From: Gammaproteobacteria bacterium
GTDB lineage: Bacteria > Pseudomonadota > Gammaproteobacteria > Nevskiales > Nevskiaceae
Length of the DNA: 64,000 nt
NCBI GenBank assembly: GCA_026398815.1
Contig: JAPLSA010000014.1
Location: 62,001-126,000, forward strand
Direction: 5' to 3'
A program made the translations under genes and the position numbers. A model generated the notes under the pieces. The model searched no databases. It saw only the letters and a list, made by a program, of their open reading frames with translations, and was not told where the DNA came from. This document shows, piece after piece, positions 55,092-63,035 of this stretch (positions are counted from its first letter, which is position 1; every line of letters starts with the position of its first letter).

Positions 55092-56423
55092 ATGGCCCTG
55101 ACCACCGCCCACCCCAGCTCCGCGCTGCCCCCTATGGCCGGCGCGCATCACGCCTCGGTTTCGCCCGGCGAGATCGCCATCGGCGTGGTCATCGGCCGGC
55201 TGTCGGAGATGTTCGACTTCTTCGTCTTCGGCATCGCCTCGGTGCTGGTGTTTCCGTCGGTGTTCTTCCCGTTCGTCGACGCACGCACCGGCACCTTCTA
55301 CGCGTTCGCGATCTTTTCGCTGGCCTTCGTCGCGCGGCCGTTCGGCTCGGTGCTGTTCCGGCTGATCCACGAACGCTACGGGCGCGGCTCGAAGCTGACG
55401 ATCGCGCTGTTCGTGCTCGGCACCGCCACGGCCGGCATCGCCTTCCTGCCCGGCTACAAGACGCTTGGCGAATGGTCGATCGTGCTGCTGGCGCTGATGC
55501 GCATGGCCCAGGGCATCGGCCTGGCCGGCTCCTGGGACGGCCTGCCGTCGCTGCTGGCACTCAATGCACCCGAGAACCGCCGAGGCTGGTTCGCGATGCT
55601 GCCGCAGCTCGGCGGGCCGATCGGCTTCTTCATCGCCGCCGGCCTGTTCGCGTTCCTGGTGTCGTCGCTGAAGCCGGAAGATTTCCTCGTCTGGGGCTGG
55701 CGCTATCCGTTCTGCGTGGCGTTCGCGATCAACGTGGTGGCGCTGTTCGCCCGCCTGCGGCTGGTGGTGACGCCGGAGTTCACCGCGCTCTTGCAGACCC
55801 GTGAACTGGAGCCGTCGCCGATCGGCGAGCTGCTGAGCAGCCAGCGCGCCGGCATCGTGCTCGGCGCCTTCGCGCCGCTGGCCAGCTTCGCGCTGTTCCA
55901 TGTCGTCACCGTGTTCCCGCTGTCCTGGGTCACGCTGCTGACCACCGAGAAGGTCAGCGTCGTCGAATGCCTGAGCGTGCAGATGTTCGGCGCGCTGCTG
56001 TGCATCGTCGGCATGCTGCTGTCCGGCCAGATCGCCGATCGCATCGGCCGCCGCGCCACGCTGGCGCTCGGCGCCGGCCTGATCGCGCTGTTCAGCCTGA
56101 TCGGCCTGCTGCCGATGTTCGTCAAGGGCAGCCTGATCGGCGCGCTGCTGTTCGTGCTCGGCGGGTTCGTGCTGCTCGGCTTCACCCATGCGCAGGCGGC
56201 CGGCGCGATCAATTCCACCTTCCCGAGCCGCTACCGCTACAGCGGCGCGATCATCACTTCGGATCTCGCCTGGCTGGTCGGCGCGGCGTTCGCACCGCTG
56301 GCCGCACTGTTCATCGCCAGCCGTTTCGGCGTCGGCTATGTCGGCCTGTACCTGCTGTCCGGCGCGGTCGGCACCTTGATGGCGCTGGGCATCAACCGCA
56401 GCCTGGAAATGCGCGACGACTGA
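55092..56423 (+). CDS. MFS transporter, metabolite:H+ symporter-like
   Basis: This 443-residue inner-membrane protein has twelve hydrophobic helices. The sequence IAIGVVIGRLSEMFDFFVFGIASVLVFPSVFFP at the first helix and ARPFGSVLFRLIHERYGRGSKLT, with RMAQGIGLAGSWDG, fit the MHS branch of the major facilitator superfamily. Its members import carboxylates, quaternary amines or similar metabolites. The cytoplasmic motif DRIGRRATL between helices 8 and 9 is intact. An ATG 42 bp downstream (MAGAHH) is a possible alternative start. It lies divergent from cyoA. Substrate unknown. Confidence 0.86.
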   Translation: MALTTAHPSSALPPMAGAHHASVSPGEIAIGVVIGRLSEMFDFFVFGIASVLVFPSVFFPFVDARTGTFYAFAIFSLAFVARPFGSVLFRLIHERYGRGSKLTIALFVLGTATAGIAFLPGYKTLGEWSIVLLALMRMAQGIGLAGSWDGLPSLLALNAPENRRGWFAMLPQLGGPIGFFIAAGLFAFLVSSLKPEDFLVWGWRYPFCVAFAINVVALFARLRLVVTPEFTALLQTRELEPSPIGELLSSQRAGIVLGAFAPLASFALFHVVTVFPLSWVTLLTTEKVSVVECLSVQMFGALLCIVGMLLSGQIADRIGRRATLALGAGLIALFSLIGLLPMFVKGSLIGALLFVLGGFVLLGFTHAQAAGAINSTFPSRYRYSGAIITSDLAWLVGAAFAPLAALFIASRFGVGYVGLYLLSGAVGTLMALGINRSLEMRDD

Positions 56424-56440
56424 CCGCGCGGCACGCGGTC
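56422..56440. terminator. Hairpin between convergent MFS and hypothetical genes
   Basis: GACCGCG-CGGCA-CGCGGTC is a perfect 7-bp stem overlapping the MFS stop codon. There is no T-tract. Its position between two converging genes suggests a transcript end for either side. Confidence 0.45.
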
Positions 56441-56459
56441 CCGCTGCCGGCTACGGCGG

Positions 56460-56735
56460 TCAGTCCAGCGGCCCGCGCAGTCCTTCCAGCCAGTAGCCGC
56501 GCACGGTCGTCCGGTCACCGTCGGTGCGGGTGATCGTGCGGATCAGCGTGTCGGCCTCCGGCGGCACCGGCCGCTCGGTCACCGGCACCCAGCGGCACAG
56601 CATCGGATTCTGCGTGCGGTCCACCAGTCCGACCCCCGCTTCCCGCAGCAGCGCGACCAGCAGGTCGGCGTCCACCACCCCCGCCCGCTGCAGGGCTTGA
56701 AGGGCTCGCCATTCACCGGCGCTGTCGTCATGCAT
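56460..56735 (-). CDS. Small protein of unknown function
   Basis: I do not recognise this 91-residue soluble protein. It begins MHDDSAGEWRALQALQRAGVVDADLLVALLREAG, which looks like a helical N-terminal half. A beta-rich second half contains CRWVPVTERPVPPEADTLIRTITRTDGDRTTVRGYWLEGL. One cysteine is present. The ATG is preceded by no obvious ribosome site. It converges on the MFS gene and is divergent from the amidohydrolase operon. Whether it is expressed is uncertain. Confidence 0.5.
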   Translation of the reverse strand: MHDDSAGEWRALQALQRAGVVDADLLVALLREAGVGLVDRTQNPMLCRWVPVTERPVPPEADTLIRTITRTDGDRTTVRGYWLEGLRGPLD

Positions 56736-56864
56736 GAGGCGGTTCCGTCCAGAAGGAGTCGGGGAAAAGCGTAAAGCAATGCTCGCGCCGGGGCGCCCTT
56801 GAGCAGACCGCGACATTAGGCGCGCAATCCCGGGCCGGCGCACGGCCGCAAGGCACCGACTGCG

Positions 56865-56903
56865 CCCCCCGAACGAGTCGCGGCAAACCCTGAGTCGCGT
56901 GAT
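56865..56903 (+). promoter_or_regulatory. 39-bp sequence shared with the acyl-CoA dehydrogenase promoter region (copy A)
   Basis: The block starts CCCCCCGAACGAGTCG and ends GTCGCGTGAT, 100 bp before the amidohydrolase start. It aligns without gaps with 62943-62981 at 29 of 39 positions, in the same orientation relative to the downstream gene. This suggests a common regulator site for the two catabolic units. Confidence 0.6.
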
Positions 56904-57003
56904 ACCGGCAGCCGGCGGTGACCACCATGCTGGCCGCCGAGATGGACACGTGGCATGCACCCCTCCGGTGCCAGCCGTGGCCGTCCGCGAACGGGGGACG
57001 CGC

Positions 57004-58500
57004 ATGTGGCTCGATGACAGGCAGATCGGCGAACTGGCCTCGCTGGACGATGGCAAGACGGGCTGGCCGGTGCCGACCCGGATGATTTCCAACGGCGAGT
57101 TCCTGCCGATCGCGCAGACGCCGGCACAGCGGCGGGTGGAGCACGAACTCGCCCAGCTGACCGCCGCCCACAGCCGCATGCTCGGTGTCAGCCGTCGCGA
57201 TTTCCTGCGCAGCGGCGCCGGCATGAGTGCGGCTTTCCTGGCGATGAACACGGTGTTCGGCAGCTACTTCAACGACGCCGATGCCGCAGCACTCGACCCG
57301 GACGCCGCCGACGCGTTGCGCGCCCGGCTGCGCGACCAGCCGATCATCGACGTGCAGCTGCATTTCGTGCGCGACGACTACAAGAAGACCATCGTGCTGG
57401 CGCTTGGCGAGTACGCCAAGAACTGGAATCCGGTGATGGCGCGCGAAGGCGTCAGCATCGAACGCTACAAGTTCGATCACTTCCTGAAGGAGGTGTACTT
57501 CGACAGCGACACCACCATCGGCCTGGTCAGCGCCGCGCCGTCCGAACAGGGCGACAACGTGATCGTCGGCAATGCCGGGCTGGAACAGGCGCGCCGGCTG
57601 GTCAACGAGGCGGCGGGCTCGCGGCGCATGCTCTGCCACAGCGTGATGGCGCCGGGCCAGAAAGGCTGGCTGGAAGAGATCGACAAGGCCATCGAGCTGT
57701 ACAAGCCGGATGGCTGGAAGGGCTACACGCTCGGCGATCCGTTCGAGAACTCCCAGTACCCCTGGCGGCTCGACGACGAAAAGCTGATGTACCCGGCCTA
57801 CGAGAAGATGATGAAGTCGGGCATCCGCACCGTCTGCATCCACAAGGGCCTGCTGCCGGACGACTACCAGCGGACCATGACCCATTGGCGGCACGCGATG
57901 GTCGACGACGTCGGCAAGGCGGCGAAGGACTGGCCGGGCCTGAAGTTCGTGATCTACCACAGCGGCTTCCGCAACTTCCTGTCGAGCCCGGACCCTGTGC
58001 TCGCCGAGTTCGACAAGACCGGCCAGATCGACTGGGTGACCCAGCTTGCCGAAGTGCCGGCGACATTCGGCGTCAGCAATGTCTACGCCGAGCTGGGCAC
58101 CACCTTCGGCAGTTGCGCGGTCACCCATCCCAAGCTCGCGGCAGCGCTGCTCGGCACGCTGATCAAGGGCATGGGCGCGGACCACGTGGTCTGGGGCACG
58201 GATTCGGTCTGGTACGGCTCGCCGCAGTGGCAGATCGAAGCGTTCCGGCGCATCGAGATTCCGCAGGCCATGCAGAAGGCGCACGGCTACGCGGCGCTGG
58301 GCGCGGCCGACGGCAAGATCAAGTCGGCGATCCTCGCCGGCAACGCAGCCGGCCTGTTCAACCTGCAAAAGGAGATGGCCGAACAGCCCTGGCGCAACGA
58401 TCTGCTGGCCCAGGCCAGGGCCGAGTACCGGGCGGCCGGCGGCAAGCCATCGAACCGGTATTACGGCTTCATCCGCAAATCCAGCGGGCCGCAGTCGTGA
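57004..58500 (+). CDS. Amidohydrolase-2 family metal-dependent hydrolase/decarboxylase-like protein
   Basis: The predicted protein has 498 residues. A 60-residue leader is followed by an internal twin-arginine-like segment (SRRDFLRSGAG, residues 63-73) and a hydrophobic stretch, as if for Tat export. The TIM-barrel metal site starts in IIDVQLHFV, where the first His of the family's HxH is Gln118 and His120 is kept. Later ligands appear as VIYHSGF and VWGTDSVWYGS. Relatives in this family hydrolyse or decarboxylate ring-cleavage products. The ATG follows GGGGGA. The stop overlaps the SDR start (GTGA). The unusual first metal ligand may mean altered chemistry. Confidence 0.8.
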   Translation: MWLDDRQIGELASLDDGKTGWPVPTRMISNGEFLPIAQTPAQRRVEHELAQLTAAHSRMLGVSRRDFLRSGAGMSAAFLAMNTVFGSYFNDADAAALDPDAADALRARLRDQPIIDVQLHFVRDDYKKTIVLALGEYAKNWNPVMAREGVSIERYKFDHFLKEVYFDSDTTIGLVSAAPSEQGDNVIVGNAGLEQARRLVNEAAGSRRMLCHSVMAPGQKGWLEEIDKAIELYKPDGWKGYTLGDPFENSQYPWRLDDEKLMYPAYEKMMKSGIRTVCIHKGLLPDDYQRTMTHWRHAMVDDVGKAAKDWPGLKFVIYHSGFRNFLSSPDPVLAEFDKTGQIDWVTQLAEVPATFGVSNVYAELGTTFGSCAVTHPKLAAALLGTLIKGMGADHVVWGTDSVWYGSPQWQIEAFRRIEIPQAMQKAHGYAALGAADGKIKSAILAGNAAGLFNLQKEMAEQPWRNDLLAQARAEYRAAGGKPSNRYYGFIRKSSGPQS

Positions 58501-59258
58501 GCAGCGGTCTCGCCGGCCGGACCGTGCTGGTCACCGGCGCGGCCTCCGGCATCGGCCGGGCGATCGCGCTGGCCGCCGGCCGTGCCGGCGCGAAATTGAT
58601 CGTCGGCGACATCGCCACCGCAGGGCTGGCGGACACCGTCGCCCTGCTGGCCGAGGTCGGTGCACCGACGGCGTCGGCCCGCTGCGACGTACGCCGGCAG
58701 GCCGACCTCGACGCGCTGTTCGCCACCGGTGCAGCTGCCTTCGGCGCGCCGCAGGTGGTGTTCGCCAATGCCGGCATCCTTGGCGCCCTGATGGATGTCT
58801 GGGACTGCCCGGAAGCCGCCTTCGCGCAGGTGATCGACATCAACCTGATGGGCGCCTTCCGCACCATCAAGGCGGCGCTGCCGGCGATGCTGGCGCGCGG
58901 CTCGGGCGTGATCGTCGCCACCGCCTCGGTGGCCGGGCTGATCGGCGCGCCGGGCCTTGCCGCCTATGTCGCCAGCAAGCACGCGGTGGTCGGCCTGGTG
59001 AAATCGACGGCGCTGAACGTGGCGGCACAGGGCGTCCGGGTCAATGCGCTGTGTCCCGGCATGGTCGACACGGCGATGCTCGATGCGCTGGCCAGCGATC
59101 AGCCCGGCCTGCGCGAAGCGCTGATGGCGATGAATCCGATGAAGCGGATCGCCAGCCCGGAAGACATCGCCGGCGCGGCCCTGTGGCTGGCCTCGGATCA
59201 GGCGGGCTTCGTCACCGGCCACTGCCTGGCGGTCGACGGCGGCTTCATCGCCCAGTAG
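58497..59258 (+). CDS. Short-chain dehydrogenase/reductase (SDR)
   Basis: The 253-residue NAD(P)-dependent oxidoreductase has TGAASGIGRAIA (about 14-25) for nucleotide binding and the NAG motif in FANAGILG. The catalytic Ser is in ATASVAGLIG and Tyr-x3-Lys in YVASKHAVVG. The substrate is likely an alcohol or ketone made in the same pathway. The GTG start overlaps the amidohydrolase stop (GTGA). Its 3' end lies 41 bp before the epoxide-hydrolase-like gene, so the three form one transcript. Confidence 0.9.
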   Translation: MSSGLAGRTVLVTGAASGIGRAIALAAGRAGAKLIVGDIATAGLADTVALLAEVGAPTASARCDVRRQADLDALFATGAAAFGAPQVVFANAGILGALMDVWDCPEAAFAQVIDINLMGAFRTIKAALPAMLARGSGVIVATASVAGLIGAPGLAAYVASKHAVVGLVKSTALNVAAQGVRVNALCPGMVDTAMLDALASDQPGLREALMAMNPMKRIASPEDIAGAALWLASDQAGFVTGHCLAVDGGFIAQ

Positions 59259-59299
59259 GCCGGCCATCCCTTCCGAACCGCATCGCACTGGAGTCGCAC

Positions 59300-59701
59300 A
59301 TGAACGCCCACCTTGATCCCCAGGACGCCTGCGAACGCCGGGTCCGCGCTTTTCTCGGCGCCTGGACCGGCCGCGACATCGATGCGCTGTGCGGCTACTT
59401 CGCCGCCGACGCGGTCTACCACAACGTGCCGGTCGCGCCGATCACCGGGATCGCCGGCATCCGGCAGATCTTCGTCGCCTTCCTCGAAGCCTTCGAGGCC
59501 GCGAGCCTCGATGTCGTCAGCCTCGCGGCCGCGCCGGGCCTGGTGATCGCCGAGCGCATCGACCGCTTCACGATGCGCAACGGCACCCGTGTGGTGCTGC
59601 CGGTGACCGGCGTGTTCGAGCTGCGCGGCGGCCGGATCACCCGCTTCAGCGACTACTTCGACCTCGCCGATTTCGAGCGCCAGAGCGGCCTGAAACTCTA
59701 G
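59300..59701 (+). CDS. Limonene-1,2-epoxide hydrolase-like protein (SnoaL fold)
   Basis: This is a 133-residue cone-shaped (NTF2/SnoaL-like) protein. The catalytic set of limonene-1,2-epoxide hydrolase (Tyr53, Asn55, Arg99, Asp101, Asp132 in Rhodococcus) maps to Tyr40, Asn42, Arg86, Asp88 and Asp118. Spacing is the same except one residue before the last Asp. YHNVP, ERIDRF and FSDYFDL are the visible motifs. It should open an epoxide by adding water. The product could feed the SDR. The start follows GGAGTC. The natural epoxide is unknown. Confidence 0.87.
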   Translation: MNAHLDPQDACERRVRAFLGAWTGRDIDALCGYFAADAVYHNVPVAPITGIAGIRQIFVAFLEAFEAASLDVVSLAAAPGLVIAERIDRFTMRNGTRVVLPVTGVFELRGGRITRFSDYFDLADFERQSGLKL

Positions 59702-59771
59702 TGCCGGCCGCGCGCCGAGGCGGAATCGCTGCGGGGTATGCTGGCGCCCCCTTGTGCTGCCGGTGGCCGCC

Positions 59772-61049
59772 ATGACCCGTCCCTGGACCGCCTCGCCCGA
59801 TCTGCCCTGGCTCGACCGGACGCCGCAGTGGGTCGAAGCCGGGCACGACGAGCAGCGCCTGCGGCGCGCCGAGAAGGACATCCGCTGGCTGCGCAATATC
59901 GGCCTGATCGGCTGGTTCGTGGTGCTGCGCGGCCACGGCTACGCGCTCGGCCCGACGCCGGTCTGGGCGGTCTACGCGGCCGGCGTGGTCTACGGCCTGT
60001 GGGCGCACCGGGAAGCCGGGCGGACCCGCAACATCCGGCGCACCGCCGTGATCACCACCTTCGGCGATCCGGTGCTGGCCGGCATGATCTGCCTGTTCAC
60101 CGGCGGCATCGATTCGATCCTGTACCCGTTCTTCTACTTCACCCAGATGTCGGTCGCGATCCGCTTCGGCGTGCTCGAATCGATCGGCATCGCCTGCTTC
60201 AACTGCTTCGTCACCGTGCTGATCTTCTTCGCCGAACCGCTGTACAGCGGCGATGCCGGCCGCGAAACCTGGCTGACGCTGACCACCCAGTTCTTCCTGC
60301 TCGGCTTCGCCGGCTTCATGGGCGCGATCCTCGCCGACTGGGCCCGCGAGCACGCCCAGCTGATCCTCGAACACGCGCGCAGCCTGCGCGAGTCCGGCGA
60401 GCGCTATCAGGCGGTGCTGCGCCGCTTTGCCCAGGTTCAGGAAGAAGAACGGCGCAACATCTCCGGCGAGCTGCACGATCGCATGAGCGGCCACCTGTTC
60501 GGCCTGCGCCAAGGGCTGGAGCAATGCATGGCCGGGCTCGATGACCGCGCGGCGCTGCGCGAAAAGCTCCTTGAGCTGGAGGTCACGGTGCGCGCCTGCA
60601 ACCACGATGTCCGCTCGATCATGAACGAGCTGCGGCCGACGGTGCTCGACGAACTGGGCTTCTTCGAAGCCGCCAGCGAGCATCTGGCCCGCCATTCGGA
60701 CATCGCGCCGTACCGCCTGAGCTGCCGCATCGATCCGCGCCTGCGCGACTGGCGCTCGCGGCAGGACGCGATGCTGTTCCGGCTGCTGCAGGAAGCGCTG
60801 CTGAACATCCAGAAGCACGCGCAGGCGTCGACTGTCGACGTCGTGCTCGAACCGCGCCACGGCCAAGTGGTGCTGAGCATCAGCGACGACGGCCTCGGCT
60901 TCGATCCCGATCAGGTGCCGATCGGCCACTACGGCCTGATGACGATGCGCGAACGCGCCGAGGCAGCCGGCGGCCGGCTGATCGTCGAGGCCGGCGCCGG
61001 CCGGCGCGGCACCCGGATCGAAGTGCGACTGCCGGGGAGCGGATCGTGA
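59772..61049 (+). CDS. Membrane sensor histidine kinase, NarX/DegS-type (HisKA_3)
   Basis: The 425-residue kinase has five or six hydrophobic helices in residues 40-195. A coiled stretch leads to the HisKA_3 dimerisation domain with phospho-accepting His235 in SGELHDRMSGHL. The HATPase domain has LLQEALLNIQKHA (N box) and SDDGLGF (G box). There is no large periplasmic sensor, so the signal is probably sensed in or near the membrane. A GTG 18 bp upstream is possible; I chose the ATG. The stop overlaps the regulator's GTG (GTGA). It follows the epoxide-hydrolase gene by 70 bp, so it may be part of the operon. Confidence 0.9.
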   Translation: MTRPWTASPDLPWLDRTPQWVEAGHDEQRLRRAEKDIRWLRNIGLIGWFVVLRGHGYALGPTPVWAVYAAGVVYGLWAHREAGRTRNIRRTAVITTFGDPVLAGMICLFTGGIDSILYPFFYFTQMSVAIRFGVLESIGIACFNCFVTVLIFFAEPLYSGDAGRETWLTLTTQFFLLGFAGFMGAILADWAREHAQLILEHARSLRESGERYQAVLRRFAQVQEEERRNISGELHDRMSGHLFGLRQGLEQCMAGLDDRAALREKLLELEVTVRACNHDVRSIMNELRPTVLDELGFFEAASEHLARHSDIAPYRLSCRIDPRLRDWRSRQDAMLFRLLQEALLNIQKHAQASTVDVVLEPRHGQVVLSISDDGLGFDPDQVPIGHYGLMTMRERAEAAGGRLIVEAGAGRRGTRIEVRLPGSGS

Positions 61050-61696
61050 CCGCCGCGACCCGCGTCTTCCTGATCGACGATCACCATGTGCTGCGCCAGG
61101 GCATCGCGCGGATGCTCGATCAGGAAGCCGACATCTCCGTCGTCGGCCAGGCCGGCGATGCGCAGAGCGGCATCCGCAGCATGGAAGCGCTGCAGCCGTA
61201 TCCGGAGGTGGTGGTCATCGATCTGAAGATGCCGGGCCAGAGCGGCATGAGCGCGATCGCCGACATCATCGCCGCGCATCCGGACACCCGGATCATCGTG
61301 TTCACGATGTACGACAACCCCGGCTATGTCTGGAGCACGATGAACGCCGGCGCCCGCGGCTACCTGCTGAAGAGCGCCTCAAGCAGCGACCTGCTGCGCG
61401 CGGTGCGCTCGGTGGCCAGCGGCGGCGGCTACCTGCAGGCCGAGATCACCATGCCGCTGCTCCGGCGCCTGGTGCAGGACGCGCGCAGCGCCGACGACCG
61501 CGGCGCGCTGTCGGTGCGCGAGATGCAGATCCTCGAAGCGCTGGCCGATGGCCTGAGCAACAAGATGATCGCGCGGACGCTGACGATCACCGAGGAAACG
61601 GTGAAATCGCACCTGAAGAAGATCTACGAAAAGCTCGGCGCCGCCGACCGCGCCCACGCCGTCGCCATCGCGCTGCGCCAGCAGCTGATCGGCTGA
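61046..61696 (+). CDS. NarL/FixJ-family response regulator
   Basis: This 216-residue partner of the preceding kinase has a receiver domain with DDHHVLR (residues 11-17) and phospho-acceptor Asp59 (VVIDLKMPG). A LuxR-type helix-turn-helix (about 152-212) contains LSVREMQILEALADGLSNKMIARTLTITEETVKSHLKKIYEKL. GTG start, overlapped with the kinase stop. Its most likely targets are the catabolic promoters on both sides, and the 39-bp shared sequence is a candidate. Next to it, in the opposite direction, lies a second LuxR-type regulator. Confidence 0.92.
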   Translation: MTAATRVFLIDDHHVLRQGIARMLDQEADISVVGQAGDAQSGIRSMEALQPYPEVVVIDLKMPGQSGMSAIADIIAAHPDTRIIVFTMYDNPGYVWSTMNAGARGYLLKSASSSDLLRAVRSVASGGGYLQAEITMPLLRRLVQDARSADDRGALSVREMQILEALADGLSNKMIARTLTITEETVKSHLKKIYEKLGAADRAHAVAIALRQQLIG

Positions 61697-61728
61697 GGCG
61701 CGTCCCGGTCGTCGGCAGCGCGCGTGTC

Positions 61729-62868
61729 CTAGCGGATCAGCTTCAGCTCGCGTGCGGTAGCGATCGCCTGCAAGCGGCTGCCGACGGCCAGTTTCGTGTA
61801 GATGTTCTTCAGGTGGTACTTCACCGTGTCTTCGGACACGAAGATCGCACGGGCGATTTCGAGGTTCGAGTGCCCGTTATCGAGATGACGGAGCACGTCG
61901 ATCTCGCGTCGGGTCAGCTGGTCCAGAAGGCGCAGGTCCGGGCTCCGCGATCGGGTGTCGCCCGGTCCTTCCGGAAGCCCGCTGGCACGCACCGCACGCC
62001 GTTCGAGATCGCCCACTTCGACCAGCGTGGCGGCCACGCTCAGGCCCCCGTTGATCCGCACGGTCGCGATGCCGTTCGCGATCGACCGCAGTCGCAGCGG
62101 GCTGACCTCGAAGAAGCCATCCAGCGGACGGCCGACGGCATGTTGCTGGGTGATGCCCAGGAGCTGCGCGGCGATCGTGTTGGCGCCGAGGATCTCGCCA
62201 TCCTTGCCGACGGCGATCAGCCCTTCCGAGATGCCGCCGAGGCCGCAAGGGTGCGGATGCAGGCGAAGAATCTTCGGGCTGCCCAGTTCGCGCAGCAGCT
62301 GTCGCTCCATCCGCAGCACCGCGCTCTGGACCATGTCCACGATGCCGGGCAGCAATGGCCGCTGGTCGCTGCAAACGCCGAGCACGCCCAGCACGTCACC
62401 ACCGGGCGTGAAGATCGGCGCGGCCAGGCATTCCAGCTGCCGCAGCCGGGTCAGAAAGTGATCGCTGCGACGCACCAGGATCGGTTGCCGATCGGCGAGC
62501 GCGGTCCCCGGCGCGGTAGTGCCGAAACTGGCCTCGCTCAGATCGACGCCCAGGCGCAGCCGGCGCAGGGTATCGCCGGCATGGTGGACATCGCCGGCAA
62601 CGGCGGCGATGAAGCCCTGATCGTCGATGACCACCAGCACGTGGCCGGTATCGGCAACCGCCCGGGACATCATCTCCAGCTCCTGCCGGGCCACCGCCGC
62701 CAGACGGGCGTCGCGCTGCAACAGCTTGCGCAGCTGGCTGTCGGTCACCGGTTCGAGCGGCAGATCGAGATCGTGATCCAGATGCATGCCGCGACAGCGA
62801 TGCCAGGACGCGGACAAGCGCTCGAACGCCGCTCCCATCGGAAAATCGGATCTTTCGGCTATATGCAT
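61729..62868 (-). CDS. LuxR-type regulator with AcoR-like GAF and PAS sensory domains
   Basis: The 379-residue protein starts with a segment typical of AcoR/sigma-54 activators (SWHRCRGMHLDHDLDLPLEPVTDSQLRKLLQRD, then LVVIDDQGFIAAVAGD). The GAF-like region (about 85-190) has FGTTAPGTALADRQPILVRRSDHF and LAAPIFTPGGDVLGVLGV. A PAS domain follows (about 205-260: GLIAVGKDGEILGANTIAAQLLG). In place of the AAA+ module there is a LuxR HTH at the C-terminus (LTRREIDVLRHLDNGHSNLEIARAIFVSEDTVKYHLKNIY). It should respond to a small molecule without phosphorylation. A palindrome covers its start codon; an in-frame ATG ten codons later is the alternative start. Confidence 0.85.
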   Translation of the reverse strand: MHIAERSDFPMGAAFERLSASWHRCRGMHLDHDLDLPLEPVTDSQLRKLLQRDARLAAVARQELEMMSRAVADTGHVLVVIDDQGFIAAVAGDVHHAGDTLRRLRLGVDLSEASFGTTAPGTALADRQPILVRRSDHFLTRLRQLECLAAPIFTPGGDVLGVLGVCSDQRPLLPGIVDMVQSAVLRMERQLLRELGSPKILRLHPHPCGLGGISEGLIAVGKDGEILGANTIAAQLLGITQQHAVGRPLDGFFEVSPLRLRSIANGIATVRINGGLSVAATLVEVGDLERRAVRASGLPEGPGDTRSRSPDLRLLDQLTRREIDVLRHLDNGHSNLEIARAIFVSEDTVKYHLKNIYTKLAVGSRLQAIATARELKLIR

Positions 62869-62882
62869 GAGATCGGTCTCAT
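62867..62882. promoter_or_regulatory. Palindrome over the start codon of the AcoR/LuxR regulator
   Basis: ATGAGA-TCGG-TCTCAT has perfect 6-bp arms. On the minus strand it lies just downstream of a TATAGT -10-like hexamer (62898-62903), in the short leader. It could be an autoregulatory operator or a leader hairpin. Confidence 0.45.
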
Positions 62883-62942
62883 TTGAGGCCCGGCCAAACT
62901 ATAGGGATGGCTCGCAGCGGGCAAACCCCAGGCCGCGCGCCG

Positions 62943-62981
62943 CCCCCCGAATGGGTCGCCACCAGCCCTTGATTGCGTGAT
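62943..62981 (+). promoter_or_regulatory. 39-bp sequence shared with the amidohydrolase promoter region (copy B)
   Basis: This copy begins CCCCCCGAATGGGTCG and ends TTGATTGCGTGAT, 54 bp before the acyl-CoA dehydrogenase start. It matches copy A (56865-56903) at 29 of 39 positions with no gaps. It sits in the divergent region between the AcoR/LuxR-type regulator and the dehydrogenase. Confidence 0.6.
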
Positions 62982-63035
62982 TTTCCGCACCGCCGGCCAG
63001 TCGAACAATGGCGCAGGTCGAAGCGGAGGCACCGG

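Noticed and set aside
53838-56189. Minus-strand frame that would extend cyoA through the MFS gene
   Set aside because: It reads low-complexity His/Gln/Arg/Glu sequence opposite the transporter. The lipoprotein signal peptide marks the real cyoA start at 54932.
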